A stretch of DNA of 64,000 nt from Streptomyces tailanensis (GCF_008386495.1 NZ_VTHJ01000017.1:1-64000), one strand, 5' to 3'; shown: positions 50,032-59,506, numbered from the stretch's first letter. Notes: generated by a model from the letters alone, not told the origin. Translations and numbers: made by a program.

Positions 50032-51879
50032 ATGTGCGGAATCGTGGGATACATCGGCTCGCAGTCCGCCCTCGACGTGGTCCTGGCCGGGCTGAAACGG
50101 CTGGAGTACCGGGGCTACGACTCGGCGGGCGTGGCGATGCCGGCCGACGGGGGCCTGGCCGCCGCCAAGAAGGCGGGGAAGCTGATCAACCTGGAGAAGG
50201 AGTTGGTCGGCCGTCCGCTGCCCACCGGCACCACCGGTATCGGCCACACACGCTGGGCCACGCACGGCGGCCCCACGGACACCAACGCCCACCCGCACCT
50301 CGACAACGCGGGCCGGGTGGCCGTCGTCCACAACGGCATCATCGAGAACTTCGCCGCGCTCCGCGCCGAACTGGCCGAGCGGGGCCACGACCTGGTGTCC
50401 GAGACGGACACGGAGGTGGTGGCACATCTGCTCGCCGAGGAGTTCTCGTCGTGCGACGACCTCGCGGAGGCGATGCGGCTGGTGTGCCGACGCCTGGAGG
50501 GCGCGTTCACGCTGGTCGCGGTGCACGCGGACGCGCCGGACGTGGTCGTGGGCGCCCGCCGGAACTCGCCGCTCGTGGTGGGCGTTGGAGAGGGCGAGGC
50601 CTTTCTCGCCTCGGACGTCGCCGCGTTCATCGCCCACACGCGGTCGGCGATCGAGCTGGGTCAGGACCAGGTGGTGGAGCTGCGCCGGGACGGCGTGACG
50701 GTGACGACGTTCGACGGCCGCCCCGCCGACGTGCGCACCTACCACGTCGACTGGGACGCGTCGGCGGCCGAAAAGGGGGGGTATGACTACTTCATGCTCA
50801 AGGAGATCGCCGAGCAGCCCAAGGCGGTCGCCGATACGCTCCTGGGCCGTATCGACGCCTCGGGCTCACTGACGCTGGACGAGGTCCGCATCGGCGCGGC
50901 CGAACTGCGCGAGGTGGACAAGGTGGTCATCGTCGCGTGCGGTACGGCGTTCCATGCCGGCCTCATCGCCAAGTACGCCATCGAGCACTGGACGCGGGTC
51001 CCGTGCGAGGTGGAGCTGGCGAGCGAGTTCCGATACCGGGACCCCATCCTCGACCCCCGCACCCTCGTCATCGCGATCTCCCAGTCCGGCGAGACCATGG
51101 ACACCCTGATGGCGCTGCGCCACGCCCGCGAGCAGGGGGCCCGCGTCCTCGCGATCTGCAACACCAACGGCTCGACGATCCCCCGCGAGTCGGACGCGGT
51201 GCTGTACACCCACGCGGGCCCGGAGGTCGCGGTCGCGTCGACGAAGGCGTTCCTGACCCAACTGGTGGCCTGCTACCTCGTCGCGCTCTACCTCGGCCAA
51301 GTGCGGGGCACCAAATGGGGCGACGAGATCCAGGCGGTGATCCGCGACCTCTCCAGAATCTCCTGCGAGGTGGAGCGGGTCCTCGAAACCATGGAGCCGG
51401 TACGGGAGTTGGCCCGCACGCTGGCCACGAAGAACACGGTGCTGTTCCTGGGCCGCCATGTCGGCTACCCGGTCGCCCTCGAAGGCGCCCTGAAACTCAA
51501 GGAACTGGCCTACATGCACGCGGAGGGCTTCGCGGCGGGCGAGTTGAAGCACGGCCCGATCGCCCTGATCGAGGAGGACCTCCCGGTGGTGGTCGTGGTT
51601 CCGTCCCCCGCCGGCCGCTCCCTCCTCCACGACAAGATCGTCTCCAACATCCAGGAGATCCGAGCGAGAGGCGCCCGCACGATCGTCATCGCGGAGGAGG
51701 GCGACGAGACGGTGGTCCCGTACGCCGACCACCTGATCCGCATCCCGCCGACGCCGACCCTGCTCCAGCCGTTGGTCGCGACGGTCCCTCTCCAGGTCTT
51801 CGCCTGCGAGTTGGCGACCGCCCGGGGCAACGAGGTGGACCAGCCGAGGAACCTGGCGAAGTCGGTGACGGTGGAGTGA
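50032..51879 (+). CDS. glmS: glutamine-fructose-6-phosphate aminotransferase
   Basis: Makes glucosamine 6-phosphate from fructose 6-phosphate and glutamine, the first step toward UDP-GlcNAc. 615 residues. Cys2 (MCGIVGYIG) is the glutaminase nucleophile; the amidotransferase domain is about 2-220 (TRWATHGGPTDTNAHPH). Two SIS sugar-isomerase domains follow (about 290-430 and 460-600), with ISQSGETMDTL and the C-terminal RNLAKSVTVE. ATG 50032 follows AGGGG. No glmS ribozyme is visible. It acts with glmM at 56510 in the same pathway. Confidence 0.98.
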   Translation: MCGIVGYIGSQSALDVVLAGLKRLEYRGYDSAGVAMPADGGLAAAKKAGKLINLEKELVGRPLPTGTTGIGHTRWATHGGPTDTNAHPHLDNAGRVAVVHNGIIENFAALRAELAERGHDLVSETDTEVVAHLLAEEFSSCDDLAEAMRLVCRRLEGAFTLVAVHADAPDVVVGARRNSPLVVGVGEGEAFLASDVAAFIAHTRSAIELGQDQVVELRRDGVTVTTFDGRPADVRTYHVDWDASAAEKGGYDYFMLKEIAEQPKAVADTLLGRIDASGSLTLDEVRIGAAELREVDKVVIVACGTAFHAGLIAKYAIEHWTRVPCEVELASEFRYRDPILDPRTLVIAISQSGETMDTLMALRHAREQGARVLAICNTNGSTIPRESDAVLYTHAGPEVAVASTKAFLTQLVACYLVALYLGQVRGTKWGDEIQAVIRDLSRISCEVERVLETMEPVRELARTLATKNTVLFLGRHVGYPVALEGALKLKELAYMHAEGFAAGELKHGPIALIEEDLPVVVVVPSPAGRSLLHDKIVSNIQEIRARGARTIVIAEEGDETVVPYADHLIRIPPTPTLLQPLVATVPLQVFACELATARGNEVDQPRNLAKSVTVE

Positions 51880-51897
51880 CGTCGTAGGGTGCGGCCC

Positions 51898-52269
51898 ATG
51901 CCCATCATCGGAGTCGGCATCGACGTCGCCGAGATCGACCGCTTCCGCGCCGCCATGGAACGCACCCCCACCATGGCCGAACGCCTCTTCCTGCCGAGCG
52001 AGCTCCTCCTCCCGAGCGGCGAACGCCGAGGCATCGCCTCCCTCGCCGCCCGCTTCGCCGCCAAGGAAGCCCTCGCCAAGGCCCTGGGCGCCCCCGCCGG
52101 CCTCCACTGGACCGACGCCGAGGTCTACGTGGAACCCACCGGCCAACCCCGCCTCCGAGTAACCGGCACAGTAGCGGCCCGCGCCGCCGAACTGGGCGTC
52201 AGCTCCTGGCACATCTCGTTGAGCCACGACGCGGGGGTGGCCTCGGCGGTGGTGGTGGCGGAGGGGTAG
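51898..52269 (+). CDS. acpS: holo-[acyl-carrier-protein] synthase
   Basis: 123 residues. Transfers 4'-phosphopantetheine from CoA to acyl carrier proteins. The Mg-binding motifs GVGIDVAEIDRF and RFAAKEALAKALG are intact. ATG 51898 lies 7 nt after TAGGGT (51885-51890) inside the end of glmS and its short gap, with no ribosome site, suggesting its own leaderless message. CoA for this reaction comes from the pathway that includes coaA at 54413. Confidence 0.95.
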   Translation: MPIIGVGIDVAEIDRFRAAMERTPTMAERLFLPSELLLPSGERRGIASLAARFAAKEALAKALGAPAGLHWTDAEVYVEPTGQPRLRVTGTVAARAAELGVSSWHISLSHDAGVASAVVVAEG

Positions 52270-52309
52270 AGCCCTTACCCGACTGCGGGCAATCGTGCCG
52301 CTGGGGCGA

Positions 52310-52392
52310 TGGGGGTACCTCCCGCTCATGGGGGCCCCTCCCGCTCGAGCGAAGCCGAGAGTGGGGGAGAAGTCGAGAGTGGGGGAGGGTGG
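52310..52392. repeat. dispersed hairpin repeat, family 1 (partly duplicated copy)
   Basis: The core hairpin CCCCTCCCGCTCG / CGAGAGTGGGGGAG is at 52335-52368, flanked by a partial left-arm duplicate (CCTCCCGCTCATGGGGG near 52319) and a right-arm duplicate (TCGAGAGTGGGGGAGGG near 52373). This suggests slippage or stepwise growth of the element. Confidence 0.75.
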
Positions 52393-52514
52393 GCGCAGCG
52401 GCACCTCGTAGCGCCGAGCTGCGCACCCCACCCCCGCCCAGCCCCAACGCCGGGTGCCCCCCCCAAGCCCGGCTGCCCTCGCACCCGCCCCCACCCACAA
52501 GGCAGACTCACCCC

Positions 52515-53963
52515 ATGCGCTCAGCCCACCGCGTAGAAACCGTCCGCACAGCCGAACGCACCCTCATGGCCCAACTCCCCGACGGCGCCCTGATGCAGCG
52601 CGCGGCCGCAGGCCTGGCCGCGGCCTGCGCAGCCACCCTCCCCCATGTCTACGGCAGCCGCATCGTCCTTCTCACCGGCAGCGGCGACAACGGCGGCGAC
52701 ACCCTCTACGCAGGCGCCCGCCTGGCCAAACGCGGCGCAGGAGTGACGGCCGTCCTCCTCAACCCCACCCGCACCCACCCCGAAGCCCTCAAGGCCCTCC
52801 TCCGGACAGGCGGCACCACAACGACCCCCACCGCCCAAACCACCCCGGCCCTCATCGACCGAGCCGACCTCATCCTCGACGGCATCGTCGGCATCGGCGG
52901 CAAGGGCGGCCTCCGCCCCGAAGCCGCCCCCCTGGCCGAACTCGCAGCCGCCTCCCCCGCCACCGTCGTATCCGTCGACCTCCCCAGCGGCATCGAACCC
53001 GACACGGGCGAGGTGAACGGCCCGGCCATCCACGCCGACCTCACCGTCACCTTCGGCACCCACAAACCGGGCCTGCTCATCGACCCGGCCCGCGAGCACG
53101 CCGGCTCCGTACGCCTGATCGACATCGGCCTCGCCAGCGCCCTCCCCACCACCGCCGACCTGGAGTCCCTCCAGCACGCCGACGTGGCCGCCCTGCTCCC
53201 CCACCCGTCTCAGGAGAGCGACAAGTACCGCCGGGGAGTGGTCGGCATCGCGGCAGGCTCGGCCCACTACCCGGGCGCGGCGGTCCTCGCGGTCGCGGGT
53301 GCCCTACGCGGCGGCGCGGGTGCCGTCCGCTACGTGGGCCCGGCCGCGGACGCCGTACTGGCCCGCTTCCCGGAAACCCTGGTGTCGGACAGGGGCCCGA
53401 GAAGGGCCGGCCGTGTCCAGGCGTGGGTGACCGGCCCCGGCGCCGGCGACGACGCGGCCCCGGTCGCCGAGGCCCTCTCCACCGACGTCCCCGTCCTCCT
53501 CGACGCGGACGGCCTCCGCCTGGCGGACCGCGACACCGTACGAGCCCGCACGGCGCCCACGCTCATGACGCCGCACGCCGGCGAGGCCGCGGCCCTCCTG
53601 GGCGTCTCCCGCGAGGAGGTGGAGTCGGCCCGCCTCACCGCCGTACGCGACCTGGCCCGCGACTACCACGCCACGGTCCTCCTCAAGGGCTCCACGACCC
53701 TGATCGCCACCCCCGACGACGACACCCCGGTCCGCGTCAACCCCACCGGCACCCCCTGGCTCGCCACGGCCGGCAGCGGCGACGTCCTCTCCGGCCTCGC
53801 GGGCTCCCTCCTCGCCGCCGGCCTCGCCCCCCTGGACGCGGCAAGCGCGGCCGCCTACCTGCACGGCCTGGCGGGCCGCTACGCCGCGAACGGCGCGCCC
53901 ACAAGCGCCCAGGACGTAGCGGAAGCCATCCCGGCGGCCTGGCGCGACATCACGAAGGCCTGA
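52515..53963 (+). CDS. nnrD: bifunctional NAD(P)H-hydrate epimerase / ADP-dependent dehydratase
   Basis: 482 residues that repair damaged NAD(P)HX. The N-terminal epimerase part (NnrE, about 1-210) has LLTGSGDNGGDTLYAG; the C-terminal dehydratase part (NnrD, about 220-480) has GPGAGDD, LDADGLRL, MTPHAGEAAALLG, VLLKGSTTLIATP and the nucleotide motif ATAGSGDVLSG. ATG 52515 is 6 nt after CAGACT (52503-52508) without a ribosome site, so leaderless expression is likely. No frameshift is seen. Confidence 0.95.
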   Translation: MRSAHRVETVRTAERTLMAQLPDGALMQRAAAGLAAACAATLPHVYGSRIVLLTGSGDNGGDTLYAGARLAKRGAGVTAVLLNPTRTHPEALKALLRTGGTTTTPTAQTTPALIDRADLILDGIVGIGGKGGLRPEAAPLAELAAASPATVVSVDLPSGIEPDTGEVNGPAIHADLTVTFGTHKPGLLIDPAREHAGSVRLIDIGLASALPTTADLESLQHADVAALLPHPSQESDKYRRGVVGIAAGSAHYPGAAVLAVAGALRGGAGAVRYVGPAADAVLARFPETLVSDRGPRRAGRVQAWVTGPGAGDDAAPVAEALSTDVPVLLDADGLRLADRDTVRARTAPTLMTPHAGEAAALLGVSREEVESARLTAVRDLARDYHATVLLKGSTTLIATPDDDTPVRVNPTGTPWLATAGSGDVLSGLAGSLLAAGLAPLDAASAAAYLHGLAGRYAANGAPTSAQDVAEAIPAAWRDITKA

Positions 53964-53970
53964 CGGCCCT

Positions 53971-54198
53971 CTACTCCCCGTCCTCTATCCGCTCGATGGC
54001 CTCCCGCACCATCCCCAGATACTCGACCTCCTCGCACCGCGGCTTGCTTCCCATCCGGTACATGTCGAGGCAGTCGTAGAGGTACTCCCCGAGATCCTCG
54101 TCCGGCAGATCGACCGCCAGTTCGCTGCACACGCGCCCGGTGAGATCCGGTTGATCAACGCGCGTGGATTTCCGACGCAGGACATTCTGAATACGCAT
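53971..54198 (-). CDS. 75-residue acidic protein of unknown function
   Basis: ATG 54198 with GGGGGAC about nine bases upstream. The product begins MRIQNVLRRKSTRVDQPDL and continues with acidic helical sequence (VDLPDEDLGEYLYDCLDMY, EEVEYLGMVREAIERIEDG). The first codons are richer in A/T than usual, the remainder typical. No family is recognised. It is convergent with nnrD (7 nt apart) and divergent from coaA. Confidence 0.7.
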   Translation of the reverse strand: MRIQNVLRRKSTRVDQPDLTGRVCSELAVDLPDEDLGEYLYDCLDMYRMGSKPRCEEVEYLGMVREAIERIEDGE

Positions 54199-54412
54199 GG
54201 CGGCAGTCCCCCAAAGCCCATGACCATGACCCGCATGGTCGGTCGAAAGGCGGCTCCCTCCCGACTGGCCCGGACGCTAGACCCCTTCACCACCTCAGGT
54301 CCATACTTTGACCACAGTTCACACACAGTAATGACACAGCCGTACAGCGGCGTGACGGACCCCACCCACCACCCCGCCCGCCACCCCGTTCGAACTCCGT
54401 TAACAATGGACT

Positions 54413-55402
54413 GTGATCTCTCCGGTCTCCTCGATGCCCCGGAGCGCCCACCGGCAGCGGCCGGAGGCGACTCCCTACGTCGACCTCACCCGTTCCGAGT
54501 GGAGCGCGCTGCGCGACAAGACGCCGCTGCCGCTGACCGCCGAGGAGGTCGAGAAGCTGCGCGGCCTGGGCGATGTCATCGACCTCGACGAGGTACGGGA
54601 CATCTACCTGCCGCTGTCCCGCCTCCTCAACCTCTACGTGGGCGCCACGGACGGCCTGCGCGGCGCCCTGAACACCTTCCTGGGCGAACAGGGCTCCCAG
54701 TCCGGCACCCCGTTCGTCATAGGCGTCGCCGGCTCCGTGGCGGTCGGCAAGTCGACCGTCGCCCGCCTCCTCCAGGCCCTCCTCGCCCGCTGGCCCGAGC
54801 ACCCGCGCGTGGAGCTGGTCACCACGGACGGCTTCCTGCTCCCGATGAAGGACCTCCAGGAGCGCGGCCTGGTCTCGCGGAAGGGTTTCCCCGAGTCGTA
54901 CGACCGCCGGGCGCTCACCCGTTTCGTCGCCGACATCAAGGCCGGCAAGGACGAGGTGACGGCCCCCGTCTACTCCCACCTCATCTACGACATCGTCCCG
55001 GACCGACGGCTCACGGTCCGCCGCCCCGACATCCTCATCGTCGAAGGCCTGAACGTCCTTCAGCCCGCCCTCCCCGGCAAGGACGGCCGCACCCGCGTCG
55101 GTCTCGCCGACTACTTCGACTTCAGCGTGTACGTCGACGCGAGCCCCGACGACATCGAACGCTGGTACCTCAACCGCTTCAAGAAGCTCCGCCAGACCGC
55201 CTTCCAGAACCGGGACTCGTACTTCCGCAAGTACACCCAGGTCTCCGAGGAAGACGCCCTCGACTACGCCCGCGGCCTCTGGCGCACCATCAACAAGCCC
55301 AACCTGGTCGAGAACATCGCCCCCACCCGGGGCCGTGCCGCGCTCATCATCCGCAAGGGCACCGATCACAAGGTCCAACGGCTCAGCCTGCGCAAGCTGT
55401 GA
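54413..55402 (+). CDS. coaA: pantothenate kinase, type I
   Basis: 329 residues. Phosphorylates pantothenate, the first and regulated step of CoA synthesis. The P-loop GVAGSVAVGKST is at 104-115, and the family segments VTTDGFLLPM, GFPESYDRRAL, DIVPDRRLTVRRPDILIVEG and YLNRFKKL are intact. GTG 54413 lies 5 nt after AACAAT (54402-54407) with no ribosome site, so the message is probably leaderless. Confidence 0.97.
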   Translation: MISPVSSMPRSAHRQRPEATPYVDLTRSEWSALRDKTPLPLTAEEVEKLRGLGDVIDLDEVRDIYLPLSRLLNLYVGATDGLRGALNTFLGEQGSQSGTPFVIGVAGSVAVGKSTVARLLQALLARWPEHPRVELVTTDGFLLPMKDLQERGLVSRKGFPESYDRRALTRFVADIKAGKDEVTAPVYSHLIYDIVPDRRLTVRRPDILIVEGLNVLQPALPGKDGRTRVGLADYFDFSVYVDASPDDIERWYLNRFKKLRQTAFQNRDSYFRKYTQVSEEDALDYARGLWRTINKPNLVENIAPTRGRAALIIRKGTDHKVQRLSLRKL

Positions 55403-55446
55403 GACGGCGCCCCATGGACGTAACGCCGAGCTGTTAGACAGAGGCC

Positions 55447-56385
55447 ATGCTGCATCTGCGCCTGATCACGCCGCCGGACAAGACCGACGAGGTGGTGCGC
55501 CTGATCGAGAAGAGAGTCGGGACGACTCACCTCGTCGTCATGGCGGGCGCCGCCCGCAACCCCGCCGGCGACGTCGTGATGTGCGACGTCGCACGCGAGG
55601 CGGGCGACGAACTGATCGGCGCGCTCAGGGCGTCGGGCCTCGACGAGACCGGCTCCATCGCGGTGGAGAACATCGACCTGTCGCTCTCCAAGCGCGCCGA
55701 CAAGGCCGAGGCGGAGGCACCCGGCGAGGGCGCGGACGCGGTCCTGTGGGAGCACCTGGCAGACGCGACACACGAGGAGTCGACGCTCTCCATCACCTAC
55801 GTCGCCTTCATCACCCTCGCCACGATGATCGCGGCCTGCGGCGTCGTCCTCGACAACGCCATCCTGATCGTGGGCGCGATGGCGGTCGGCCCCGAGTTCG
55901 GCCCCCTGGCCGGCTTCAGCACGGCCATCGTCCAACGCCATCCGCGCCTCGCCCTGCGCTCCCTGATCGCCCTCCTCGTGGGCTTCGCGGTGGCGATGGC
56001 CGTGACGGTCGCCTTCAGCCTCTTCATGGACTCGCTCGGCTACTTCACCGAGGCCGAACTGGAGGCCACCCGCCCCAACACCGCCTTCGTCTACGCCCCC
56101 GACGCCTTCTCCTTCGTCGTGGCCGTCCTGGCCGGCATCGCGGGCACCCTCTCCCTGACCTCGGCCAAGTCGGGCGCCCTGGTAGGCGTGGCCATCTCGG
56201 TCACCACGGTCCCGGCGGCCGCCAACGCCGCGGTGGCCCTGAGCTACGGCGACATGAAGCAGACGGTCGGCTCCACGGAGCAACTGCTCCTGAACCTCCT
56301 GGGCATCATCCTGGCCGGCACCCTGACCCTGCTCTTCCAGAAGTGGCTCTGGTCCAAGCCGCGCAAGGGAAACAGCGCCTCGTAA
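55447..56385 (+). CDS. DUF389 family membrane protein
   Basis: 312 residues. A soluble N-terminal part (about 1-110, ferredoxin-like) precedes about five hydrophobic segments (about 116-134, 137-150, 172-195, 222-240, 283-297), with the family motif AILIVGAMAVGPEFGPLAG. The function of DUF389 proteins is unknown; a transport role is often suggested. ATG 55447 follows TAGACA (55435-55440) by 6 nt, with no ribosome site. Confidence 0.9.
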   Translation: MLHLRLITPPDKTDEVVRLIEKRVGTTHLVVMAGAARNPAGDVVMCDVAREAGDELIGALRASGLDETGSIAVENIDLSLSKRADKAEAEAPGEGADAVLWEHLADATHEESTLSITYVAFITLATMIAACGVVLDNAILIVGAMAVGPEFGPLAGFSTAIVQRHPRLALRSLIALLVGFAVAMAVTVAFSLFMDSLGYFTEAELEATRPNTAFVYAPDAFSFVVAVLAGIAGTLSLTSAKSGALVGVAISVTTVPAAANAAVALSYGDMKQTVGSTEQLLLNLLGIILAGTLTLLFQKWLWSKPRKGNSAS

Positions 56386-56397
56386 CCGGGGGTCACA

Positions 56398-56443
56398 GGG
56401 GCGCGGGGCTGTGCTTATGTGCGGCTCCGCCGCGTGGGCGCGA
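56398..56443. repeat. dispersed repeat, family 2 (copy B)
   Basis: Same core as the copy at 45479-45524: GGGGCGCGGGGCTGT, seven variable bases, then the TGCGGCTCCGCCGCG hairpin and GGGCGCGA. It lies between the convergent DUF389 and glmM genes. Confidence 0.8.
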
Positions 56444-56509
56444 CAAGCCACAACGATCCCGCAGCCCGCCAACAACCGCAGCCCCCACCCCCTACCCGGA
56501 ACCGCCCAA

Positions 56510-57868
56510 CTACCCGAGCGCAGACTTCACCGCATCAGCCAACCGCCCAGCCACAGACCGAGCCTGCTCAATATCCGCAGCCTCGACCATCACCCGAACC
56601 AACGGCTCGGTCCCGGACGGCCGCAACAACACCCGCCCGGTATACCCCAGTTCCCGCTCGGCCTCAGCAACGGCCGCAGTCAGCTCGGCAGACGTCCCCA
56701 CCCGCGACCGATCCACATCAGGCACATTGATGAGCACCTGAGGCAGCCGCTCCATCACACCGGCCAGCTCCTTGAGCGTACGACCGGTCCGCGCAACCCG
56801 AGCCGCCAGCAGCAACCCGGTCAACGTCCCGTCACCCGTGGTCGCATGATCCAACACGATCACATGCCCGGACTGCTCGCCGCCGAGCGCGTACCCGTGC
56901 TCCTTCATCTCCTCCAGCACATACCGGTCCCCGACCGCGGTCTGCACCAGCCGCAGCCCCTCCCGCTCAAGCGCCAGCTTGAAGCCGAGGTTGGACATGA
57001 CCGTGGCGACGACGGTGTCCGACCGCAGCACACCCCGCTCACGCATGTCGAGCGCGAGCACCGCGAGGATCTGGTCCCCGTCGACCTCGTTGCCCTCGTG
57101 GTCGACGGCGAGGCACCGGTCGGCGTCCCCGTCGTGCGCGATACCGAGGTGCGCCCCGTGCTCGACAACGGCAGCCCGCACCTTCGCGAGGTGCGTGGAC
57201 CCGCACCCGTCATTGATGTTGAGCCCGTCCGGCTCGGCCCCGATGGTGACGATCTCGGCCCCGGCGCGCTTGAACGCCTCCGGCGAGACCCCGGCGGCGG
57301 CACCGTGCGCCTCGTCGAGGACGATCTTGAGCCCGTCGAGCCGGTTGGGGAGGACGGAGAGCAGATGCTCGACGTACCGCCCGAAGCCGTCGTCGTACGA
57401 CCGGACCCGCCCGACGCCCGCGCCCGTGGGCCGGTCCCAGGGAGCGCCCGTCCGGTGCTCCTCGTACACGCCCTCGATCCTGTCCTCCAGCTCGTCGGCG
57501 AGCTTGTGGCCGCCGCGGGCGAAGAACTTGATCCCGTTGTCGGGCATGGCGTTGTGGCTGGCGGAGAGCATCACACCGAGGTCGGCGCCCAGCTCGCCGG
57601 TGAGGAACGCCACCGCGGGGGTGGGCAGCACACCGACGAGCAGCACGTCGACGCCCGCGCTGGCGAGGCCGGCGACGACAGCCGCCTCCAGGAACTCCCC
57701 GGACGCTCGCGGATCCCGCCCGACCACCGCCACCGGCTTGTGACCCTCGAACGTACCCGCCTCGGCGAGTACGTGCGCCGCCGCGACGGAGAGTCCGAGC
57801 GCGAGCTCGGCCGTCAGATCCGCGTTGGCGACACCGCGCACGCCGTCCGTGCCGAAGAGTCGTCCCAC
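56510..57868 (-). CDS. glmM: phosphoglucosamine mutase
   Basis: 452 residues from GTG 57868 behind GGAGG. Converts glucosamine 6-phosphate to glucosamine 1-phosphate, the step after glmS. The N-terminus GRLFGTDGVRGVAN, the phosphoserine motif MLSASHNAMPDNG, the metal loop DGDADRCLAVD, and the C-terminal phosphate site RPSGTEPLVRVMVEA are all present. A 15-nt tandem repeat lies upstream (57905-57958). It follows rplM-rpsI on the same strand but after a terminator. Confidence 0.97.
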   Translation of the reverse strand: MGRLFGTDGVRGVANADLTAELALGLSVAAAHVLAEAGTFEGHKPVAVVGRDPRASGEFLEAAVVAGLASAGVDVLLVGVLPTPAVAFLTGELGADLGVMLSASHNAMPDNGIKFFARGGHKLADELEDRIEGVYEEHRTGAPWDRPTGAGVGRVRSYDDGFGRYVEHLLSVLPNRLDGLKIVLDEAHGAAAGVSPEAFKRAGAEIVTIGAEPDGLNINDGCGSTHLAKVRAAVVEHGAHLGIAHDGDADRCLAVDHEGNEVDGDQILAVLALDMRERGVLRSDTVVATVMSNLGFKLALEREGLRLVQTAVGDRYVLEEMKEHGYALGGEQSGHVIVLDHATTGDGTLTGLLLAARVARTGRTLKELAGVMERLPQVLINVPDVDRSRVGTSAELTAAVAEAERELGYTGRVLLRPSGTEPLVRVMVEAADIEQARSVAGRLADAVKSALG

Positions 57869-57904
57869 TGTGGTGTCCTCCGAATTGCTGAGAATGTGCG
57901 GCTC

Positions 57905-57958
57905 GTACCAGGTGGAGTGGTACCAGGTGGACTCGTACCCGGTAGTCCCGTACCGGAG
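57905..57958. repeat. 15-bp tandem repeat upstream of glmM
   Basis: Units GTACCAGGTGGAGTG, GTACCAGGTGGACTC and GTACCCGGTAGTCCC, then a partial GTACCGGAG. They lie 37-90 nt before the glmM start, probably in its untranslated leader or promoter. Expansion by slippage could alter expression. Confidence 0.75.
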
Positions 57959-58050
57959 TACATCCCCTGAGACTGTCCTCGCCCTGCCGGGGTTGCACCG
58001 ACAGCCGATGGACAATCCTGCGATGAACAATCAATCCTGCTAAGCAAAAC

Positions 58051-58084
58051 CGCCCCGGCGGCACAGGTACGTGCCACCGGGGCG
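58051..58084 (-). terminator. terminator of the rplM-rpsI operon
   Basis: On the minus strand, CGCCCCGGTGGCAC pairs with GTGCCGCCGGGGCG (one mismatch, six-base loop), followed by GTTTTGC. It is 28 nt past the rpsI stop. Confidence 0.85.
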
Positions 58085-58112
58085 ATGCGCGCGGCGTGGC
58101 GCAGCAGCGTGA

Positions 58113-58625
58113 TTAGCGCTTGCTGTACTGCGGAGCCTTGCGGGCCTTCTTCAGACCGGCCTTCTTGCGCTCGACCGCACGGTCGTCGCGCTTGAGGAAG
58201 CCGGCCTTCTTGAGCGGGCCGCGGTTGTTGTCGACGTCGGCCTCGTTCAGGGCGCGGGCGACACCGAGACGGAGCGCACCGGCCTGGCCGGAGACGCCGC
58301 CACCCGAGATGCGGGCGATGACGTCGTAGCGGCCCTCGAGCTCAAGAACCTTGAACGGCTCGTTGACCTCCTGCTGGTGCACCTTGTTCGGGAAGTAGTC
58401 CTCGAGCGTACGCCCGTTGATCTTCCACTTGCCGGAGCCCGGGACGATCCGGACGCGGGCGATGGCGTTCTTGCGACGGCCCAGGCCGGCGGCCGGCTGG
58501 GGCTCACCGAAGCGGGACGCGAGGGACTCGGAGGTGTACTCGCCCTCGACGGGGACGTCCGTCTCCGTGGTGTAGCTGTCGATGTCAAGCTCTTCGAGCG
58601 GCTGCTCGGCAGTGGTCTCGGCCAC
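58113..58625 (-). CDS. rpsI: 30S ribosomal protein S9
   Basis: 170 residues. The conserved S9 core (about 48-170: GRRKNAIARVRIVPG, FKVLELEGRYDV, RAVERKKAGLKKARKAPQYSKR) ends in the usual SKR. An acidic N-terminal extension of about 45 residues is typical of actinobacteria. GTG 58625 is 42 nt after rplM in the same operon. Confidence 0.98.
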   Translation of the reverse strand: MAETTAEQPLEELDIDSYTTETDVPVEGEYTSESLASRFGEPQPAAGLGRRKNAIARVRIVPGSGKWKINGRTLEDYFPNKVHQQEVNEPFKVLELEGRYDVIARISGGGVSGQAGALRLGVARALNEADVDNNRGPLKKAGFLKRDDRAVERKKAGLKKARKAPQYSKR

Positions 58626-58667
58626 GATTCTCCTCAGATTCTCTTCAGGCTTAGGGGGTGGCCGGAC

Positions 58668-59111
58668 TTACTGCGCGACCTGGGTGATCTCGAACGGCAC
58701 CGGCTGCTGGGCAGCGTGCGGGTGCTGGTCGCCCGAGTAGACCTTCAGCTTGGAGAGCATCTGACGGCCGAGGGTGTTCTTGGGGAGCATGCCCTTGACG
58801 GCCTTCTCGACGGCCTTCTCCGGGTTCTTCTCCAGCAGCTCGTCGTAACGGACGGAGCGCAGACCACCCGGGTAGCCCGAGTGGCGGTAGGCCATCTTCT
58901 GGGTCCGCTTGTTGCCGGACAGGTGCACCTTGTCCGCGTTGATGATGATGACGAAGTCACCAGTGTCGACGTGGGGGGCGTAGATCGGCTTGTGCTTGCC
59001 GCGCAGCAGGGTGGCGGCAGTGGTGGCGAGACGACCCAGGACAACGTCCTGGGCGTCGATGACGTGCCACTGGCGCGTCACATCGCCGGGCTTGGGGCTG
59101 TACGTACGCAC
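58668..59111 (-). CDS. rplM: 50S ribosomal protein L13
   Basis: 147 residues, the standard length. GTG 59111 gives MRTYSPKPGDVTRQWHVIDA; a longer upstream reading is not supported by homology. Motifs LGRLATTAATLLRGKHKP and the C-terminal HAAQQP are typical. First gene of rplM-rpsI; a promoter should lie in 59112-59300. Confidence 0.98.
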   Translation of the reverse strand: MRTYSPKPGDVTRQWHVIDAQDVVLGRLATTAATLLRGKHKPIYAPHVDTGDFVIIINADKVHLSGNKRTQKMAYRHSGYPGGLRSVRYDELLEKNPEKAVEKAVKGMLPKNTLGRQMLSKLKVYSGDQHPHAAQQPVPFEITQVAQ

Positions 59112-59382
59112 GGTTCGTAGCCTTCGCTTCTTCAGTGAGGTTCCTGACAGGTCACCGAAGACGATCACGACAGCCCTTGCCGCACAGCGGTGACGCAACC
59201 GCGTGCTGGCTCGCTGGTCATCGGCCCGGTGGACCGGTGTAAGGGCCCCTCACGTGAGAATGAGCAAGCCAATACACATAACGAAAACGCAGCTTAGCCG
59301 GGCGCCCCCGGACGGGTCAAAACGACCCCGCTCCGCCAGGGCCGAGCCGTGCGCGGGAGAGCTCGGGGGTTGAGGATTGTTC
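59112..59382. promoter_or_regulatory. rplM upstream region
   Basis: 271 bp before rplM on the minus strand. It holds a 10-bp palindrome CTCACGTGAG (59249-59258) and an A+T-richer stretch (59258-59295) that probably includes the operon promoter. I cannot assign the -35/-10 pair. Confidence 0.4.
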
Positions 59383-59438
59383 GGCGGGTGCGGGCGGCGT
59401 GTGGTCGCTCGCGCAGTTCCCGCTCACCCGCACCCGCC
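59383..59438. repeat. dispersed repeat, family 2-related hairpin
   Basis: Perfect 12-bp arms GGCGGGTGCGGG / CCCGCACCCGCC around a loop containing CGCGCAGTTCCCG. In reverse this shares GGGAACTGCGCGA and CCGCACCC with the copy between rpoA and rplQ (62145-62187). Confidence 0.75.
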
Positions 59439-59506
59439 AACGCACCGTCCCGACCGAGCTCGAAGGCGTGGCGGGGTCGAAGGGCGGCAGCCCCTGGATG
59501 GGGGTC

